64,000 nt of DNA from Morinoia aosen (Eukaryota; Arthropoda; Malacostraca; Amphipoda; Talitridae): NCBI GenBank assembly GCA_030386875.1, contig CM059556.1:38418964-38482963 (forward strand), written 5' to 3'. Below are positions 1-12,087 of the stretch, piece after piece. Positions within the stretch are counted from its first letter, which is position 1. Each line of letters begins with the position of its first letter. The notes under the pieces are model-generated. The model worked only from the letters and a program-made list of their open reading frames with translations, had not been told where the DNA came from and searched no databases. The translations under genes and the position numbers were made by a program.

Positions 1-98
1 CTTTTCATGAAACTAATGTGTTGCCATCATGCTCCGATCAATTAGGATCTTCCAACCGTGTTGCCCTGGCTGTGGTGCAATTTTCATACATTCTATAG

Positions 99-235
99 CA
101 TCAGTGCATTTGCTTTCATCAGTGCATTTGCTTTCATCAGTGCATTTGCTTTCATCAGTGCATTTGCTTTCATCAGTGCATTTGCTTTCATCAGTGCATT
201 TGCTTTCATCAGTGCATTTGCTTTCATCAGTGTGT
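99..235 (+). repeat. 18-bp minisatellite
   Basis: About seven to eight near-perfect copies of 'catcagtgcatttgcttt'. It lies outside the duplicated block. The long frames through it are products of the 18-bp period, not genes. Confidence 0.95.
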
Positions 236-249
236 TAGCTTGCAACAAT

Positions 250-456
250 ATTCATACCACATCGGTATTCATACCACATCGGTATTCATACCACATCGGT
301 ATTCATACCACATCGGTATTCATACCACATCGGTATTCATACCACATCAGTATTCATACCACATCAGTATTCATACCACATCAGTATTCATACCACATCA
401 GTATTCAGACTACATCAGTATTCATACCACATCAGTATTCATACTACATCAGTATT
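250..456 (+). repeat. 17-bp minisatellite A
   Basis: About twelve copies of 'attcataccacatcggt'. The later copies carry 'cag' in place of 'cgg'. It lies between the 18-bp array and the second 17-bp array. Confidence 0.95.
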
Positions 457-469
457 TTACAATAACAGC

Positions 470-1515
470 ATGTTTATTGCCACAGTACGTTTATTGCCAC
501 AGTACGTTTATTGCCACAGTACGTTTATTGCCACAGTACGTTTATTGCCACAGTACGTTTATTGCCACAGTACGTTTATTGCCACAGTACGTTTATTGCC
601 ACAGTACGTTCAATGCCACAGTACGTTCAATGCCACAGTACGTTCAATGCCACAGTACGTTCAATGCCACAGTACATTTATTGCCACAGTACATTTATTG
701 CCACAGTACATTTATTGCCCCAGCATGTTTATTGCCACAGCATGTTTATTGCCACAGCATGTTTATTGCCACAGCATGTTTATTGCCACAGCATGTTTTT
801 TGCCACAGCATGTTTATTGCCACAGCATGTTTATTGCCACAGTATGTTTATTGCCACAGCATGTTTATTGCAACAGCATGTTTATTGCCACAGTATGTTT
901 ATTGCCACAGTATGTTTATTGCCGCAGTATGTTTATTGCCACAGTACGTTTATTGCCCCAGTACATTTATTGCCACAGCATATTTATTGCCACAGTACGT
1001 TTATTGCCAGAGCATGTTTATTGCCACAGTATGTTTATTGCCACAGCATGTTTATTGCCAAAGCATGTTCACTGCCAAAGCATGTTCACTGCCAAAGCAT
1101 GTTCATTGCCACAGCATGTTTATTGAAACAGTATGTTTATTGCCACAGTATGTTTATTGCCACAGCATGTTCATTGTCAAAGCATGTTCATTGTCAAAGC
1201 ATGTTCACTGCCAAAGCATGTTCACTGCCAAAGCATGTTCACTGCCAAAGCATGTTCACTGCCAAAGCATGTTCACTGCCAAAGCATGTTCACTGCCAAA
1301 GCATGTTCACTGCCAAAGCATGTTCACTGCCAAAGCATGTTCACTGCCAAAGCATGTTCATTGCCACAGCATGTTTATTGAAACAGTATGTTTATTGCCA
1401 CAGCATGTTTATTGCCACAGTATGTTTATTGCCACAGTATGTTTGTTGTCACAGTATTTTCATTGCCACAGTATGTTTGTTGTCACAGTATTTTCATTGC
1501 CACAGTATATTTACA
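470..1515 (+). repeat. 17-bp minisatellite B, copy 1
   Basis: About sixty copies of 'gtttattgccacagtac' and variants. Blocks of variants follow each other: acg, then 'ttcaatgcc', then 'catgtttattgcc', then 'catgttcactgccaaag'. This is typical of local expansion within an array. The left edge of the 22.8-kb duplication falls inside it at 497. The long frames across it are repeat artefacts, because a 17-bp period opens all three frames in turn. Confidence 0.95.
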
Positions 1516-1989
1516 AAGGAAATTCAAAATTCTGTGCAACATTACTATGGAAAAATGCAATTTCGGCTGACAACATTCTACTTGACTGGGGTTGTAATTA
1601 TGCCCTGACATTTAATTTTGATTGCAATGCCTTTTTTCTCTTCCAATGGTGCACACTTCATTTGTTCAATTCTCATAACATTTTAAGAAGGCATTTTTTA
1701 ACACGTTATCCAATGCGTGTACTATCAGTGGTACACAGCAGAAATCTTCATAATGCTGCAGGCTGACATGTAGTCACATACTAAATTTTTATTAATGCTT
1801 AATCAAAGCTAAATGAAGGCCCTACCCATATAATCTTGGCTATTTTGAAAATTGCTCACTATAATTAACTTTAAATTTTAACTGGATTTTGAACTTTAGT
1901 TTAACCCATGGCGGGTAATGTGTTAAAGTACCTGCAATGTTACCACTATGCAGTGCATATTTGACCACTGCCGGTGCAAATGATACTTT
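1516..1989. other. unique spacer between arrays, no gene seen
   Basis: AT-rich non-repetitive sequence between the 17-bp and 30-bp arrays, repeated at 24340-24813. No splice-bounded coding segment or RNA gene is recognisable. Confidence 0.6.
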
Positions 1990-3750
1990 GAATACTGCAC
2001 TGCAACCCAACAATGGCTTGAGTGGCGCACTGCAACCCAACAATACCTTGAGTGGTGCACTGCAACCCAACAATGCCTCAAGCGGTGCGCTGCAACCCAA
2101 CAATGCCTCAAGGGGTGCACTGCAACCCAACAATGCCTTGAGTGGTGCACTGCAACCCAACAATAGCCTGAGTGGTGCACTGCAACCCAACAATAGCCTG
2201 AGTGGTGCACTGCAACCCAACATACCTCGAGTGGTGCACTGCAACCCAACAATGCCTCGAGTGGTGCACTGCAACCCAACAATGCCTCATGTGGTTCACT
2301 GCAACCCAACAATGCCTCAAGTGGTTCACTGCAACCCAACAATGCCTCAAGTGGTTCACTGCAACCCAACAATGCCTCAAGTGGTTCACTGCAACCCAAC
2401 AATGCCTCAAGTGGTTCACTGCAACCCAACAATGCCTCAAGTGGTTCACTGCAACCCAACAATGCCTCAAGTGGTTCACTGCAACCCAACAATGCCTCGA
2501 GTGGTTCACTGCAACCCAACAATGCCTCGAGTGGTTCACTGCAACCCAACAATGCCTCGAGTGGTTCACTGCAACCCAACAATGCCTCGAATGGTGCACT
2601 ACAACCCAACAATGCCTCGATTGCTGCACTGCAACCCAACAATGCCTCAAGTAGTTCACTGCAACCCAACAATGCCGCATGTGGTTCACTGCAACCCAAC
2701 AATGCCTCAAGTGGTTCACTGCAACCCAACAATGCCTCAAGTGGTTCACTGCAACCCAACAATGCCTCAAGTGGTTCACTGCAACCCAACAATGCCTCGA
2801 GTGGTTCACTGCAACCTAACAATGCCTCGAATGGTGCACTACAACCCAACAATGCCTCGAGTGCTGCACTGCAACCCAACAATGCCTCGAGTGCTGCACT
2901 GCAACCCAACAATGCCTCGAGTGCTGCACTGCAACCCAACAATGCCTCGAGTGCTGCACTGCAACCCAACAATGCCTCGAGTGGTGCACTGCAACCCAAC
3001 AATGCCTCGAGTGGTGCACTGCAACCCAACAATGCCTCGGGTTCTGCACTGCAACCCAACAATGCCTCGAGTGGTGCACAGCAACCCAACAATGCCTCGA
3101 GTGCTGCACTGCAACCCAACAATGCCTCGAGTGCTGCACTGCAACCCAACAATGCCTCGAGTGCTGCACTGCAACCCAACAATGCCTCGAGTGCTGCACT
3201 GCAACCCAACAATGCCTCGAGTGGTGCACTGCAACCCAACAATGCCTCGAGTTCTGCACTGCAACCCAACAATGCCTCGAGTGGTGCACTGCAGCCCAAC
3301 AATGCCTCGAATGGTGCACTGCAACCCAACACTGCCTTGAGTGGTGCACTGCAACCCAACACTGCCTTGAGTGGTGCACTGCAACCCAACACTGCCTTGA
3401 GTGGTGCACTGTAGCCCAACAATGCTTTGAGTAGAACACTATAACCCAACAATGCCTCAAGTATTGCACTGCAATCCAATAATGCCTGGAGGGGTATACT
3501 GTAACCCAATAGAGCCTGGAGGGATATATTGCAACCCAATAAAGCCTTAAGGGAGGTGTACTGCAATTCAATAATATCTGGAGGGGTATACTGCAACCAA
3601 ATAAAACCTTGAGGGGTGTATTGCAACCCACTAATGCCTCAAGGGGTGCACTGCTACCCACTAATGCCTCAAGGGGTGCACTGCCACCCACTAATGCCTC
3701 AAGGGAGACACTGCCACCCAATAATGGCTTGAATGGTGCACTGTAACCTA
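1990..3750 (+). repeat. 30-bp minisatellite, copy 1
   Basis: About 58 units of 30 bp built on 'caacccaacaatgcctcgag' plus 'tggtgcactg'. Variants occur in contiguous blocks (ttcactg, then ctgcactg, then gtgcactg). Units decay towards the right end, where 'ggagg' and 'aaggg' variants and one-base length changes appear. Both strands read open in several frames because the period is a multiple of three. I see no start context, splice sites or protein family. Confidence 0.95.
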
Positions 3751-4189
3751 AAAGCTGATGTACAACTAAGTCAACCTACTTTGCCCACTCAGATCAATAT
3801 TCTAGTACATTGAACTGACATAAGCTATAGATCATATTTAAAATACATTAAAAACTAAACTAAAAAACTACTAAATTAAATTTTATACAATAATCAGGTC
3901 ATTTCCTCTCACTTATTATACAGCTGAGAACTAAAAAATAATTTCATTCAGATATACACTAGATATTAATGAATATTGCCACATTTTCAACAGTAAACTT
4001 ACTTCATCAAACTTGTCATTTTGTCAAGTAATTTTAAATAATGAATCCTACTACAATCATTTTTTTAAACAGCATAAGAAAAACAAAATTTTTATGCTCT
4101 AAATGTTTTGGTAAAAATTTTATTTCTTTGGGTAAATCTGAAGGATATGTCAGTTATCGGTTTTCCACTTTTTGGTGCCTGAACCTAAT

Positions 4190-4625
4190 TAATTGAATCA
4201 AAATAAATAAGTTTTCTTCCATGCACTTTCCGTCTCAAATGAGTATTTTACGATTTATAGCGGTAAGTTTAGTTTTGTCTTTGATGATGAATGCGCTCGA
4301 ATAAACAGCTACTCATCGGTTTTCGAATATTTGTTGCGTGATTCATGGTAATAACATCGAAATAAACAACTTTTCTTCTATACACTTTTTTCGTCAAATC
4401 AGTATTTAACGAGGTATAGCGGTAGGTTTGGTTTCGTCTTTGATGACAATCGCGCTGGAAGCGAGTGCGCATTGCAGTGTTGCTGCCCGACGTGCTCCTT
4501 CAATTACTTGCCACTTCTAACACTGGAGTTGCGGTAAGTCATTTACCTCTATGACTAGTTAATAAAATACTCATTTGAGACGGAAAGTGCATAGAAGAGA
4601 ACTTGTTTATTTCAATCTAATAAAC
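4190..4625. repeat. cluster of short dispersed inverted modules
   Basis: Repeated modules include 'tatagcggtaggttt', 'gcactttccgtctcaaatga' and 'gtattttacgatttatagcg'. They occur twice on the plus strand (about 4200-4270 and 4360-4445) and once inverted (about 4560-4620). The same modules recur at 13836-14090 and 14485-14835. This looks like a decayed MITE family with inverted arms. Confidence 0.65.
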
Positions 4626-7600
4626 TATGCTAAGGTATCGATTTACCTTCAGATTTACCTTTCTTTGTTATAAGGTTTGCATGTTATAAGTAGTGTTCCA
4701 TACAGTATAGTAAAATTTGTCTTGCAAGATAAAAACTTGATCTTCATTGAGTTCAGTAAATTTTCAAAAACCTAGGAACCAAATTTGACAGGATGAAACC
4801 CATCAGAATGCTTTTGACACACTAAAAGTTAACAATTCAACAACCACAAGCACCAAAATAGAAGCATAGATATGTAAATGTGTTCTGTGAAAGCTTTTTA
4901 AAGTATTAAAAGCAGCAAATGTTAACCACAAATAATAGACAATTTGAAAAATGAATTTTTATTCAAAAGTCTGATGTTAAATAAATATGATCCTGTTTTA
5001 AATATTTCAAAATACTTAACCCTAGAGCATTAAAATATTTTCCTGGTACAAAAAAAATTGAGTCTAACAAGGTGAAAGTTAGATCTAATGCTTTGACATA
5101 TATTTCAACAGAAATTCAGTCAATGAGTTGAACATCCAATTTCTTATCATTAGATTCAGAGTTTCAAAAGTGATTTGATTGAACTAAAGTTAAATAAGTA
5201 AAAAGTTATGCCGACGAATCACTTACATGAATTCTTTCAAAAAGTACGTCTTTACAGTAAAGAGATTCAAGTTGGAAATAAAAAGAATCACCTTAGGCCT
5301 ATTTGCGCTGTCTAACGAAAGTTTCACACCTAATTAGAATACATCAGCTGATTTCCATTCAACGGTATACATGCATTTACACGAAATATGCAGAGTTCAT
5401 TTTCTAGTTCTTGAAGTAGAAATAGCCATATAATCAACAAAAAATCATGAATTGAAAAATTATAGGCTAGAGAAAAATACTGTTAAAAGTAAATTTATCT
5501 TCTAAGTAATGAAAGAACTTATCGAAATAATTGATCAGGTGACCACCCACAACAACCTCTGATTAGCGGCAGCTAGAAACTTGGCACTTTCTGACAACCA
5601 GCTGTTCAACGTACACACTTGTCACGGGTATACCACTGAAATAAGATAACAATCTTGTTTTACAGAACTCACCTCATATAAGAGAGACTTTAGGCCGCTC
5701 ACATGACACCAACGTACATAAATAAAATAGAAATAACAGCTAAATACAGTTACAATCTAAAGCAAATTTCTAAACTATACAACATATCGCGGAACGTCAG
5801 CGACGACCGAGTTGCGATATCTATAATCGACCTGAAAATAATCATGAAACGTGAAAACAAATAGGGATTCTTTAATAAAAAAATCATTAAATTAGCACTT
5901 TGAATGACAAATTTTGAGAAGTCAGGTCATTCATGTTTCACTAAATAATCAGCTGACGAAGTTTAAAAGTAGCTGGAAATGTTGCGTATTGTTGGAACCT
6001 TTGAATGGGATGGGCTGGGTTATATCCAAATATTTCATTATATATAGAATAATTTAAAATTATTTTCGCAACGAACTACTATATATGAAATATCATCAAG
6101 TTAACTACAAAAAAACTTCTTTTTAAAAAATTAAACGACGTGAGACAATCAGATTTATTAACGCCTACAAAAAAACTGGTCGTCCTTGAGTTTAAAGAGC
6201 TGGTATTTAATCCCTCACCAAGGCACAGTGTTAAATTAATTATATGCACCATCGATACATTATCAGTTCCTATTAATCACCCTAGAAAAATAAAAGTAAA
6301 CATTATTTCCTATATTTCTGTTCGATTATTACATTTTTTCGTCTAACTAAGCTTTATTTTCAAGGTCATACACCGGCAGACTCTTCGACTGCATGAATTC
6401 ATGGCCTTCCAGCTCCATAAGTGTTCTCCTTGTGCATTCCTGTACAAACAATGTACTCGTTTGACCTGTATCTGTCAAATACCTTATTATTTGAACAGAG
6501 CAAGTTAATTTACAGAATTCTTACATTTATTCCTGAATTTTAAAATACTTTATATCCGTTATTTACATTAGTTATTAATAATATACTAACTCATAAAAAA
6601 AGGCTAATCGATTGTTGTTATTACCAATGAGTGATATTCTAATGATAATTTTTTACAGAGATAGTAGATATTTACTTTGATTGTACATATTTGCTTTAGT
6701 TTGCAAGATATATTCAACTCGACAATAGGGACTGACAATATCGGAGGGAGAAAGCAGCAGCCCCATGCTCTGTTCTAAGTGATAGTCATGAAAAAATATG
6801 TAAATATTAAAAGTAATATTGTAAAAATTTTCTTTATCGTTTCCCCAAAATTAGTTGTGCGGGTAAGCATGTAGAGACTTACATTATGAAACCTAATTGA
6901 AAGTTAGTAGGTGCAAGCTCCTAATTTTACTACTAATTGAAATAAAATGTTTTTTTTTCAGCAAGGGTGTAAAATAGAACACGAGCTGTACATCATTGCG
7001 CTATTTCTACGTATTATAGCCCTATTAGGCCATGAAAGGTCTCTTTTCCAAAATTAATTCTGGCAAGTTTCGAATAATGCACTATCTGTAGATGGTAACC
7101 TTATAACTTAATTGATATTACCATCATATGATCTTTTATTTAACCTATCGCAATCGCGAACGCGTTAATAACTTACATAGTTACCTCCCAACATTTTATC
7201 GAGGGAAGAAAAGTTTTTTTTGGGTTGTTTGTTTATCTGCAATGCCTTTTCAACATCAAAGTTTGTTTCATCAAAAAAGCAGAATTTACCGATATCTTTA
7301 AAATTTACTGCAAAGTTCTTTGTACTGAATGTTAAATAATGGGCAAGAGTATATTGAGCGAATTGTCACATTCTCAGTGCAAGGTCGTTTGGTGTGCGTT
7401 AGCTATACACCCAAGTCGTGCTTAGCAACAGACATAGAGTCCATCTTGGTCGGTAGAGACCAAATACCAAAAACACATATGTAGTATTTTGAACTCATTT
7501 GTTCAGAGTGAAATTTGTATTAATCAATAACCATTGTTTTGCCAGAGTTCAGCAGTGAAAAAGTTAGGATATTTTAGTTTTATTATGCCTCATACACATC

Positions 7601-7655
7601 ATCTTGCGCCTTGATTTTCAAATACTTCTTAATTAACATCAAGTCTTAATGACGG
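4626..7655. other. AT-rich unique DNA, no gene recognised
   Basis: About 3 kb with only short random frames (the longest is about 70 codons), scattered poly-A/T runs and no recognisable protein family or RNA. The stretch 3751-4189 is similar. It recurs at 27450-30479. Confidence 0.55.
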
Positions 7656-7830
7656 TTACCCCCTGTCGAACCGGTACCCAATATCAATTTCTCGATGGAG
7701 TGGGGAATTATGGATAAGTTCTCCCTTTCCCATCGGTGAGATTCACCACCTTGACATTGTCAGGAGTCGAACCGGCGACCTTTCTCGTGAAAACAATTCG
7801 CTCTGAACCACTATGCCACGGTGCCCAAGA
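7656..7830 (-). mobile_element. tRNA-derived SINE, copy 1
   Basis: Read on the minus strand, the head has an RNA polymerase III A box 'TGGCATAGTGG' (complement of 7808-7818). About 35 bp further on is a B box 'GGTTCGACTCC' (complement of 7763-7773), with tRNA-like spacing. A non-tRNA body follows ('gtgaatctcaccgatgggaa'). The tRNA-like part does not keep a full cloverleaf, so I call it a SINE rather than a tRNA gene. Confidence 0.75.
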
Positions 7831-8885
7831 AATCTATTTAAAATAAATATAAAAAGTTGATTTTGAAAATACAACTACTCTTTTTTTTTATCAAGAAAGC
7901 TCGACAAAACTATTAATGGTTACTCATTATGCCATTTGGGCTGTATAAAAAAAAGCCAATGGATGAACAAATGAGAGTCAAGCAAAAAATATACTCTAGT
8001 GTATAGGTTTCATTAAGTTTCTAAAATATATGGTGAGACGTTGGAAACGAACCCCTTGTGCGGAACAGTCCTTATTAACATTGACGCGAGAAAAATCTAG
8101 GAATAATCGTTCGTAAAAGTTACTTTTGTTGATAGCTGTATTCATAATCATCACAAGCTTCACGTCTTTTCCGCAGTGGGAGGAGCTTTGCATAACATTT
8201 GAGGCTACAAAATCTTTTGATTTTATTCCAGTATGTCCCTTGCGGTATAACATCCAAGTCTTTGTGATACCCATATCTGCTAAGGCTTTTTATATTAATA
8301 CACTTAAAAAAATTGTACATGTATCATCTTCATTGAAAATAAACTGTTTTTCTTTTCTTTATTTATTTGTTTTTACAGAAACTTGTGCGGTAATAACAAA
8401 CGGAGAAGATGAGGTGATAATTATAACATTATGAGCTGATGATAATGGTTATAGTTGCTGATAAACACAAATCTTTTATACTGACATATGGACGCAAAAA
8501 AGAACCATTATTGCCAAAAATGGTGGAATTTTTTCCAAATTGCGCCCTTAATCGCACGTTATTAAGAGAATGGAAAAACAAACGCAGTTTTCGAAATCAA
8601 AGGCATGCTTTCTTTATTTATTATATCTTGATTTAAGCAATATTTGCTCATAACGGAAGTAAACTTGAAGTTACGGATTTTAAACTTTAAACTTATATTT
8701 TGAAGTTGAACTTCAACGCAAGGGAAGATTTATTGCTGTAAATATAAAAGTGAAAATGTCTTAGACTGAAACAGGCGTTTTAAAAAAAAAACTTTACTGA
8801 AATTCACGCATTCTTGTCTAGCTAGTTTCATTGGAAAGATTCTATAACATTAAGTTGCACAAAACAGTAAATATCTGTTAAAATT
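7831..8885. other. 3' flank of MRNIP, no separate gene recognised
   Basis: AT-rich DNA downstream of MRNIP on the minus strand. A candidate poly(A) signal for MRNIP (AATAAA on the minus strand) is at 8729-8734, about 150 bases past the stop. Overlapping frames of 60-100 codons near 8000-8430 resemble no family I know. The region recurs at 30655-31709. Confidence 0.45.
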
Positions 8886-9992
8886 TCAGAATGTTAGATC
8901 GTCAAGATCATCGCACCTTGAATACTTCGAATACAATATACTTTTTGAGGGTAGGCCATGAACGGTGCAATCAGAGCCATTTTTGACCGTCACTGTGTGT
9001 CCTTCCCCAATTTGTCTAACTTCTACGTGAGGAGAAGCGGAAGGACCTCTTGAGGATGTGGTTTTTTTGGCGAAAGCTTCATCCTCATTTGGGGCATATT
9101 TGGCTTTTTTAGTAAAAACTTTACCCTCATCTTCTGCAAATGGTTTTGATCTTCCAACTGGTGAATTTTCATCGAGCTCATATGGTATCCGTTCCTTCAG
9201 GTGGTCTCTGGATAGTCCCATGACACTCGATGGATCTCCACTGGAACTTGTCTGCTTATAGGAATAGGCTTCCTCAGAAGCTGCGTGATAACAGAAATCA
9301 CCATTAGACACGTGTTCAATTTCAAGTGATTTCGTTTTCCGAGTTGTCTTCGTGGTATTAAGACCGTTCGTGTCCATCTCAAGTTTCCCAATGCCCGAAG
9401 GTCCAGGCAGACTCAGGACGGAAGACCCTTCTCCGAGTTGCCTTTTAATCCCACAGTGGGAATCGAATTTTTCGAAGTCTTGCTCAAATTGTTCAAAGTC
9501 CATGAATGATTCGTCATTTCTTTTAATCGGTAGGGAGATTTGATTGTATGATAACGAACTTTCTCGATTTTTGCAAACTCTTTCCTCATCAACTCGCTGA
9601 CGAATAAAGTTGCGGTCTGGAAAACCCTGGAATGGTTTTTCCATCACTGCATTTGAGTGAGACACCTGATCGCCGGTATTGCCATCCACTTCATCGCCGA
9701 GACAATATCTCGCTGATTGGTGTCCTGGAATGCCATTGAATTGCTTTTCAACTGCGCTGTTAGAATGAGACGTCAAGGGAACATATACCCCTGCTTGAGA
9801 GGTTGAGTTTTGATCACCTCTCAGCCACTCGGTTTCGTCATTCCTTTGCCCGTCAGATGGAAGCTTGCTTGCTGCAGTGCAGAGCGCATCTCTAACGAGG
9901 TGTGCTTCATCCGCGGAGTTTTTACTAGCGATGAAGTCGTTCAGTTTCTGAACATGCAGCCTGCAGTCTCTCGCAGATCCCTTGCCGTACAC
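8886..9992 (-). CDS. MRNIP: MRNIP homologue, exon 2 (C-terminal 368 residues), copy 1
   Basis: This is the last coding exon of a homologue of MRN complex-interacting protein. In vertebrates MRNIP is nuclear, binds the MRE11-RAD50-NBS1 complex and supports double-strand-break signalling and fork protection. The exon begins at a 'ctttag|GTG' acceptor. It opens with 'VYGKGSARDCRLHVQKLN', which closely matches the conserved core just after the family's zinc ribbon. The rest is Ser/Asp/Glu/Lys-rich and probably disordered. It includes two similar segments beginning 'SHSN' (roughly residues 75-120 of the exon) and ends in an acidic-hydrophobic tail 'CDDLDDLTF', resembling the family's acidic C-terminus. 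The stop is TGA at 8886-8888. The first codon is GTG because it is an internal exon; the real start is in exon 1. Full product is 408 residues, somewhat longer than the human protein. Confidence 0.88.
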   Translation of the reverse strand: MYGKGSARDCRLHVQKLNDFIASKNSADEAHLVRDALCTAASKLPSDGQRNDETEWLRGDQNSTSQAGVYVPLTSHSNSAVEKQFNGIPGHQSARYCLGDEVDGNTGDQVSHSNAVMEKPFQGFPDRNFIRQRVDEERVCKNRESSLSYNQISLPIKRNDESFMDFEQFEQDFEKFDSHCGIKRQLGEGSSVLSLPGPSGIGKLEMDTNGLNTTKTTRKTKSLEIEHVSNGDFCYHAASEEAYSYKQTSSSGDPSSVMGLSRDHLKERIPYELDENSPVGRSKPFAEDEGKVFTKKAKYAPNEDEAFAKKTTSSRGPSASPHVEVRQIGEGHTVTVKNGSDCTVHGLPSKSILYSKYSRCDDLDDLTF

Positions 9993-11444
9993 CTAAAGAA
10001 AAGAAACAAACCTGCATTATATGCTGGATAAATATCCCCAGAATTTTATCTCAAAATATTCTGTGACGCTTAGGGTCTAACTTTTTTACTGTGAAATATC
10101 CTTCTTACTGCTAAGGATTACAAATTTCTCATTTGCCAATTTCAGACAAGCAGCCACTCACTCATAATCATTAAATGATTTGATACAACATCAATTATAT
10201 ATTTTTCTGTCTGCATGTCAGCGATATTTTTGTAGTGGTCTTTTGGACATCCTCTTGAAAAGTTGAAAGTCCTTGCAGCCAACCGGCATTGTGAAAATGA
10301 AAGAACCTTGCAATAATTGGTAATGTAGTAAACATGTTATTCCTGATTACTTCTCACTGATCTGTAAGTTTTCGTAATAATCTCAATGCGAAAAAATTTC
10401 ATCCAAATCGTTACGCAGTCAACTTTTCGTTCCATACGCATAATCTTAATGATTCGATCCTCGCTAACATGTTACTCAATGTTATTTTTGAAATGACGTT
10501 CCAATTTGCATGACCGTTTTATACTTCAATGTGTTTTCTGTGCTTATTTTATTTAGCTTCATCGACTGAAGTTTTAAAAATCTTAGGAGCTTTGGACGCA
10601 ATAATTATGACATTACAAATAATTTCTCCTGCGGGTCATTCAGCTCTTGGCATGACCATTATCTGACTCAATAGACTGAATAGAGCATGCCTACTTTATG
10701 CAAACTTAGGCCTATTTCAAAACATTTTATGTCACAAATAAACTCAAATACATTTAACTCCTTTTCATACACCATAAAAAAAAAGTTACTAGATAAATTA
10801 CAATTGAAGAATCAGTGAAAATTTTCTCACCGATTTTACCATAAGATACGTAACGTGATTTTCTTTATGAAATGAATCTAATTTTGTATATGTGTATTAT
10901 TTATTTGTTTTTTTTTTCAGTTCCAATATTATTCTATTTATATAAGTACACGTGTCGAACATATCATAGGTGACAGACACTCTTTCAGGTAAGTAGTTTC
11001 GATAACATTTTCTTATTTATTTTACCAACACGAAACTTTAAATAAAATGATGGGCCTACGAGAAAAATATTACACTAAATTTGTTATACCTACCAAACCG
11101 AGCATATAATCATATTTCTTTTGCTTTCATTTTATACCAGTCAAAACTTACTATTTTTTGTTAATATTTGTCTGAACAAAATTGTTCAATAAGCACTTTC
11201 AGTTAAGCTTCGAAACGTACACAATTTTAGTCTCAATAATTTCGACAAGTAAACAAATGTGGAATTGGACTATTACCACAGTAGTGATAGCATGATGTAA
11301 AAAGGAGGCTACATTAAAAAAAGTACGCAGATATAAAAAAAACTAAAAAAATGAGTTGGTAGGTACAAGAAGCACAAAAAGCGATAGGTACTCCTGTCAG
11401 GACTGAATAAACAAAATATTTTGCGTATATTGAATCATACGTAC
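9993..11444 (-). other. MRNIP intron, copy 1
   Basis: A 1,452-bp intron with good GT..AG borders on the minus strand. No repeat or gene was identified apart from a possible plus-strand exon at 10921-10988. The second copy is 32817-34268. Confidence 0.8.
10921..10988 (+). other. candidate plus-strand exon inside the MRNIP intron
   Basis: A long T-tract and 'tttcag' precede 10921, and 'CTTTCAG|gtaagta' follows 10988. These are strong acceptor and donor consensus sequences 68 bases apart. One of three frames is open. It could be an upstream untranslated exon of the zinc-finger gene or a chance pair; no protein family is evident. The same sequence is at 33745-33812. Confidence 0.25.
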
Positions 11445-11564
11445 CTTTCTTACGGACTGCTTCACGCCACACATTTTACAGCAGAATTTTCCATCTTTTC
11501 GTACTATATGAACTTGACACGAGCCACACGAGCAGCACCGTACAACATAAAATTGTTGCACCAT
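11445..11564 (-). CDS. MRNIP: MRNIP homologue, exon 1 (start and zinc ribbon), copy 1
   Basis: These 40 codons from ATG (complement of 11562-11564) end at a strong donor, 'AAAG|gtacgt'. The protein starts MVQQFYVVRCCSCGSCQVH and continues through 'FCCKMCGVKQSVRK'. The paired cysteines (CCSC and CCKMC) form the zinc-ribbon-like N-terminus of the MRNIP family, including the conserved 'RCCSC', 'QVH' and 'CGxKQS' positions. Joining in phase 0 to exon 2 gives KQSVRK-VYGKGS, which restores the family core exactly. This exon was too short to stand out as an open frame. It lies head-to-head with the zinc-finger gene whose first exon starts at 12088. Confidence 0.88.
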
Positions 11565-12087
11565 TTATACTCTTGAATAGTCTGAAAAACAATGCGAATT
11601 CAATAACTCAAAATATTTAATATACTATCACGACAAGGAAAACACCAATACATTCGAAAAATTGCAATTATTTTGTCAATGAAAAACACGAACTTAGTTT
11701 GATTTCATTCGCAGTACAAGATGAATTTAATAGTAAACATAGTATTGAGAAATTACGAACTGTAAATATCCCGTGATACACGAATTGACACGTTCAGCAA
11801 TAGATTTAACATCAGCGTTTCAATTAAACATTCTTCAAAAAACCCTCGTAATACTATCCATGCTTTTTTCTTCTTTAATTATAACTTTTTCAGTAACGTT
11901 TACGATTACACTCAAAAAGAAAATTCATACTGGACAGAATTTCCGCAGAAGAAATTTCCTAGCCTGCATCTAGCGTGACGTCATTGAAAATCTCGATGCC
12001 TATTGGCTTGCACGACTATTTTTACCACAATGGCGAACTGATCATTTTGGTGTTCTGAATCAAGTGAAGCTTGCTAAAGCCGTCAAA
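11565..12087. promoter_or_regulatory. divergent promoter of MRNIP and the zinc-finger gene, copy 1
   Basis: These 523 bp separate the two opposed start codons. A perfect palindromic CRE (TGACGTCA) is at 11976-11983, and an inverted CCAAT box (ATTGG) at 12002-12006. A YY1-like 'ACAATGGCG' at 12028-12036 overlaps a three-codon upstream open frame (12030-12041) ahead of the zinc-finger gene ATG. No clear TATA box is placed for either gene. That the region drives both genes is an inference from its size and the head-to-head arrangement. Confidence 0.6.

Noticed and set aside
470-1515. Possible CRISPR array
   Set aside because: Units are directly adjacent with no unique spacers, no cas genes occur, and the genome is eukaryotic.
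511-1766. Several long open frames (up to about 500 codons) on the plus strand through the 17-bp arrays
   Set aside because: They are products of the tandem period: all three frames stay open, composition follows the repeat, and there is no start context, splice support or family.
1923-3721. Open frames of 180-570 codons on both strands in the 30-bp array, and their copies at 24747-26545
   Set aside because: A 30-bp period without stops keeps frames open on both strands. No protein family or codon signature is seen.
7763-7818. Possible functional tRNA gene
   Set aside because: A and B boxes are present but the acceptor and anticodon stems do not pair convincingly, and a SINE body follows.
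7996-8320. Overlapping 66-102-codon frames on both strands near 8000-8430
   Set aside because: No family, no splice context and mutually overlapping; probably chance or an old unrecognisable element.
8379-8413. Possible small plus-strand exon after 'tttttacag'
   Set aside because: The donor 'gtgata' is weak, it is only 35 bp, and no neighbouring exon in phase was found.
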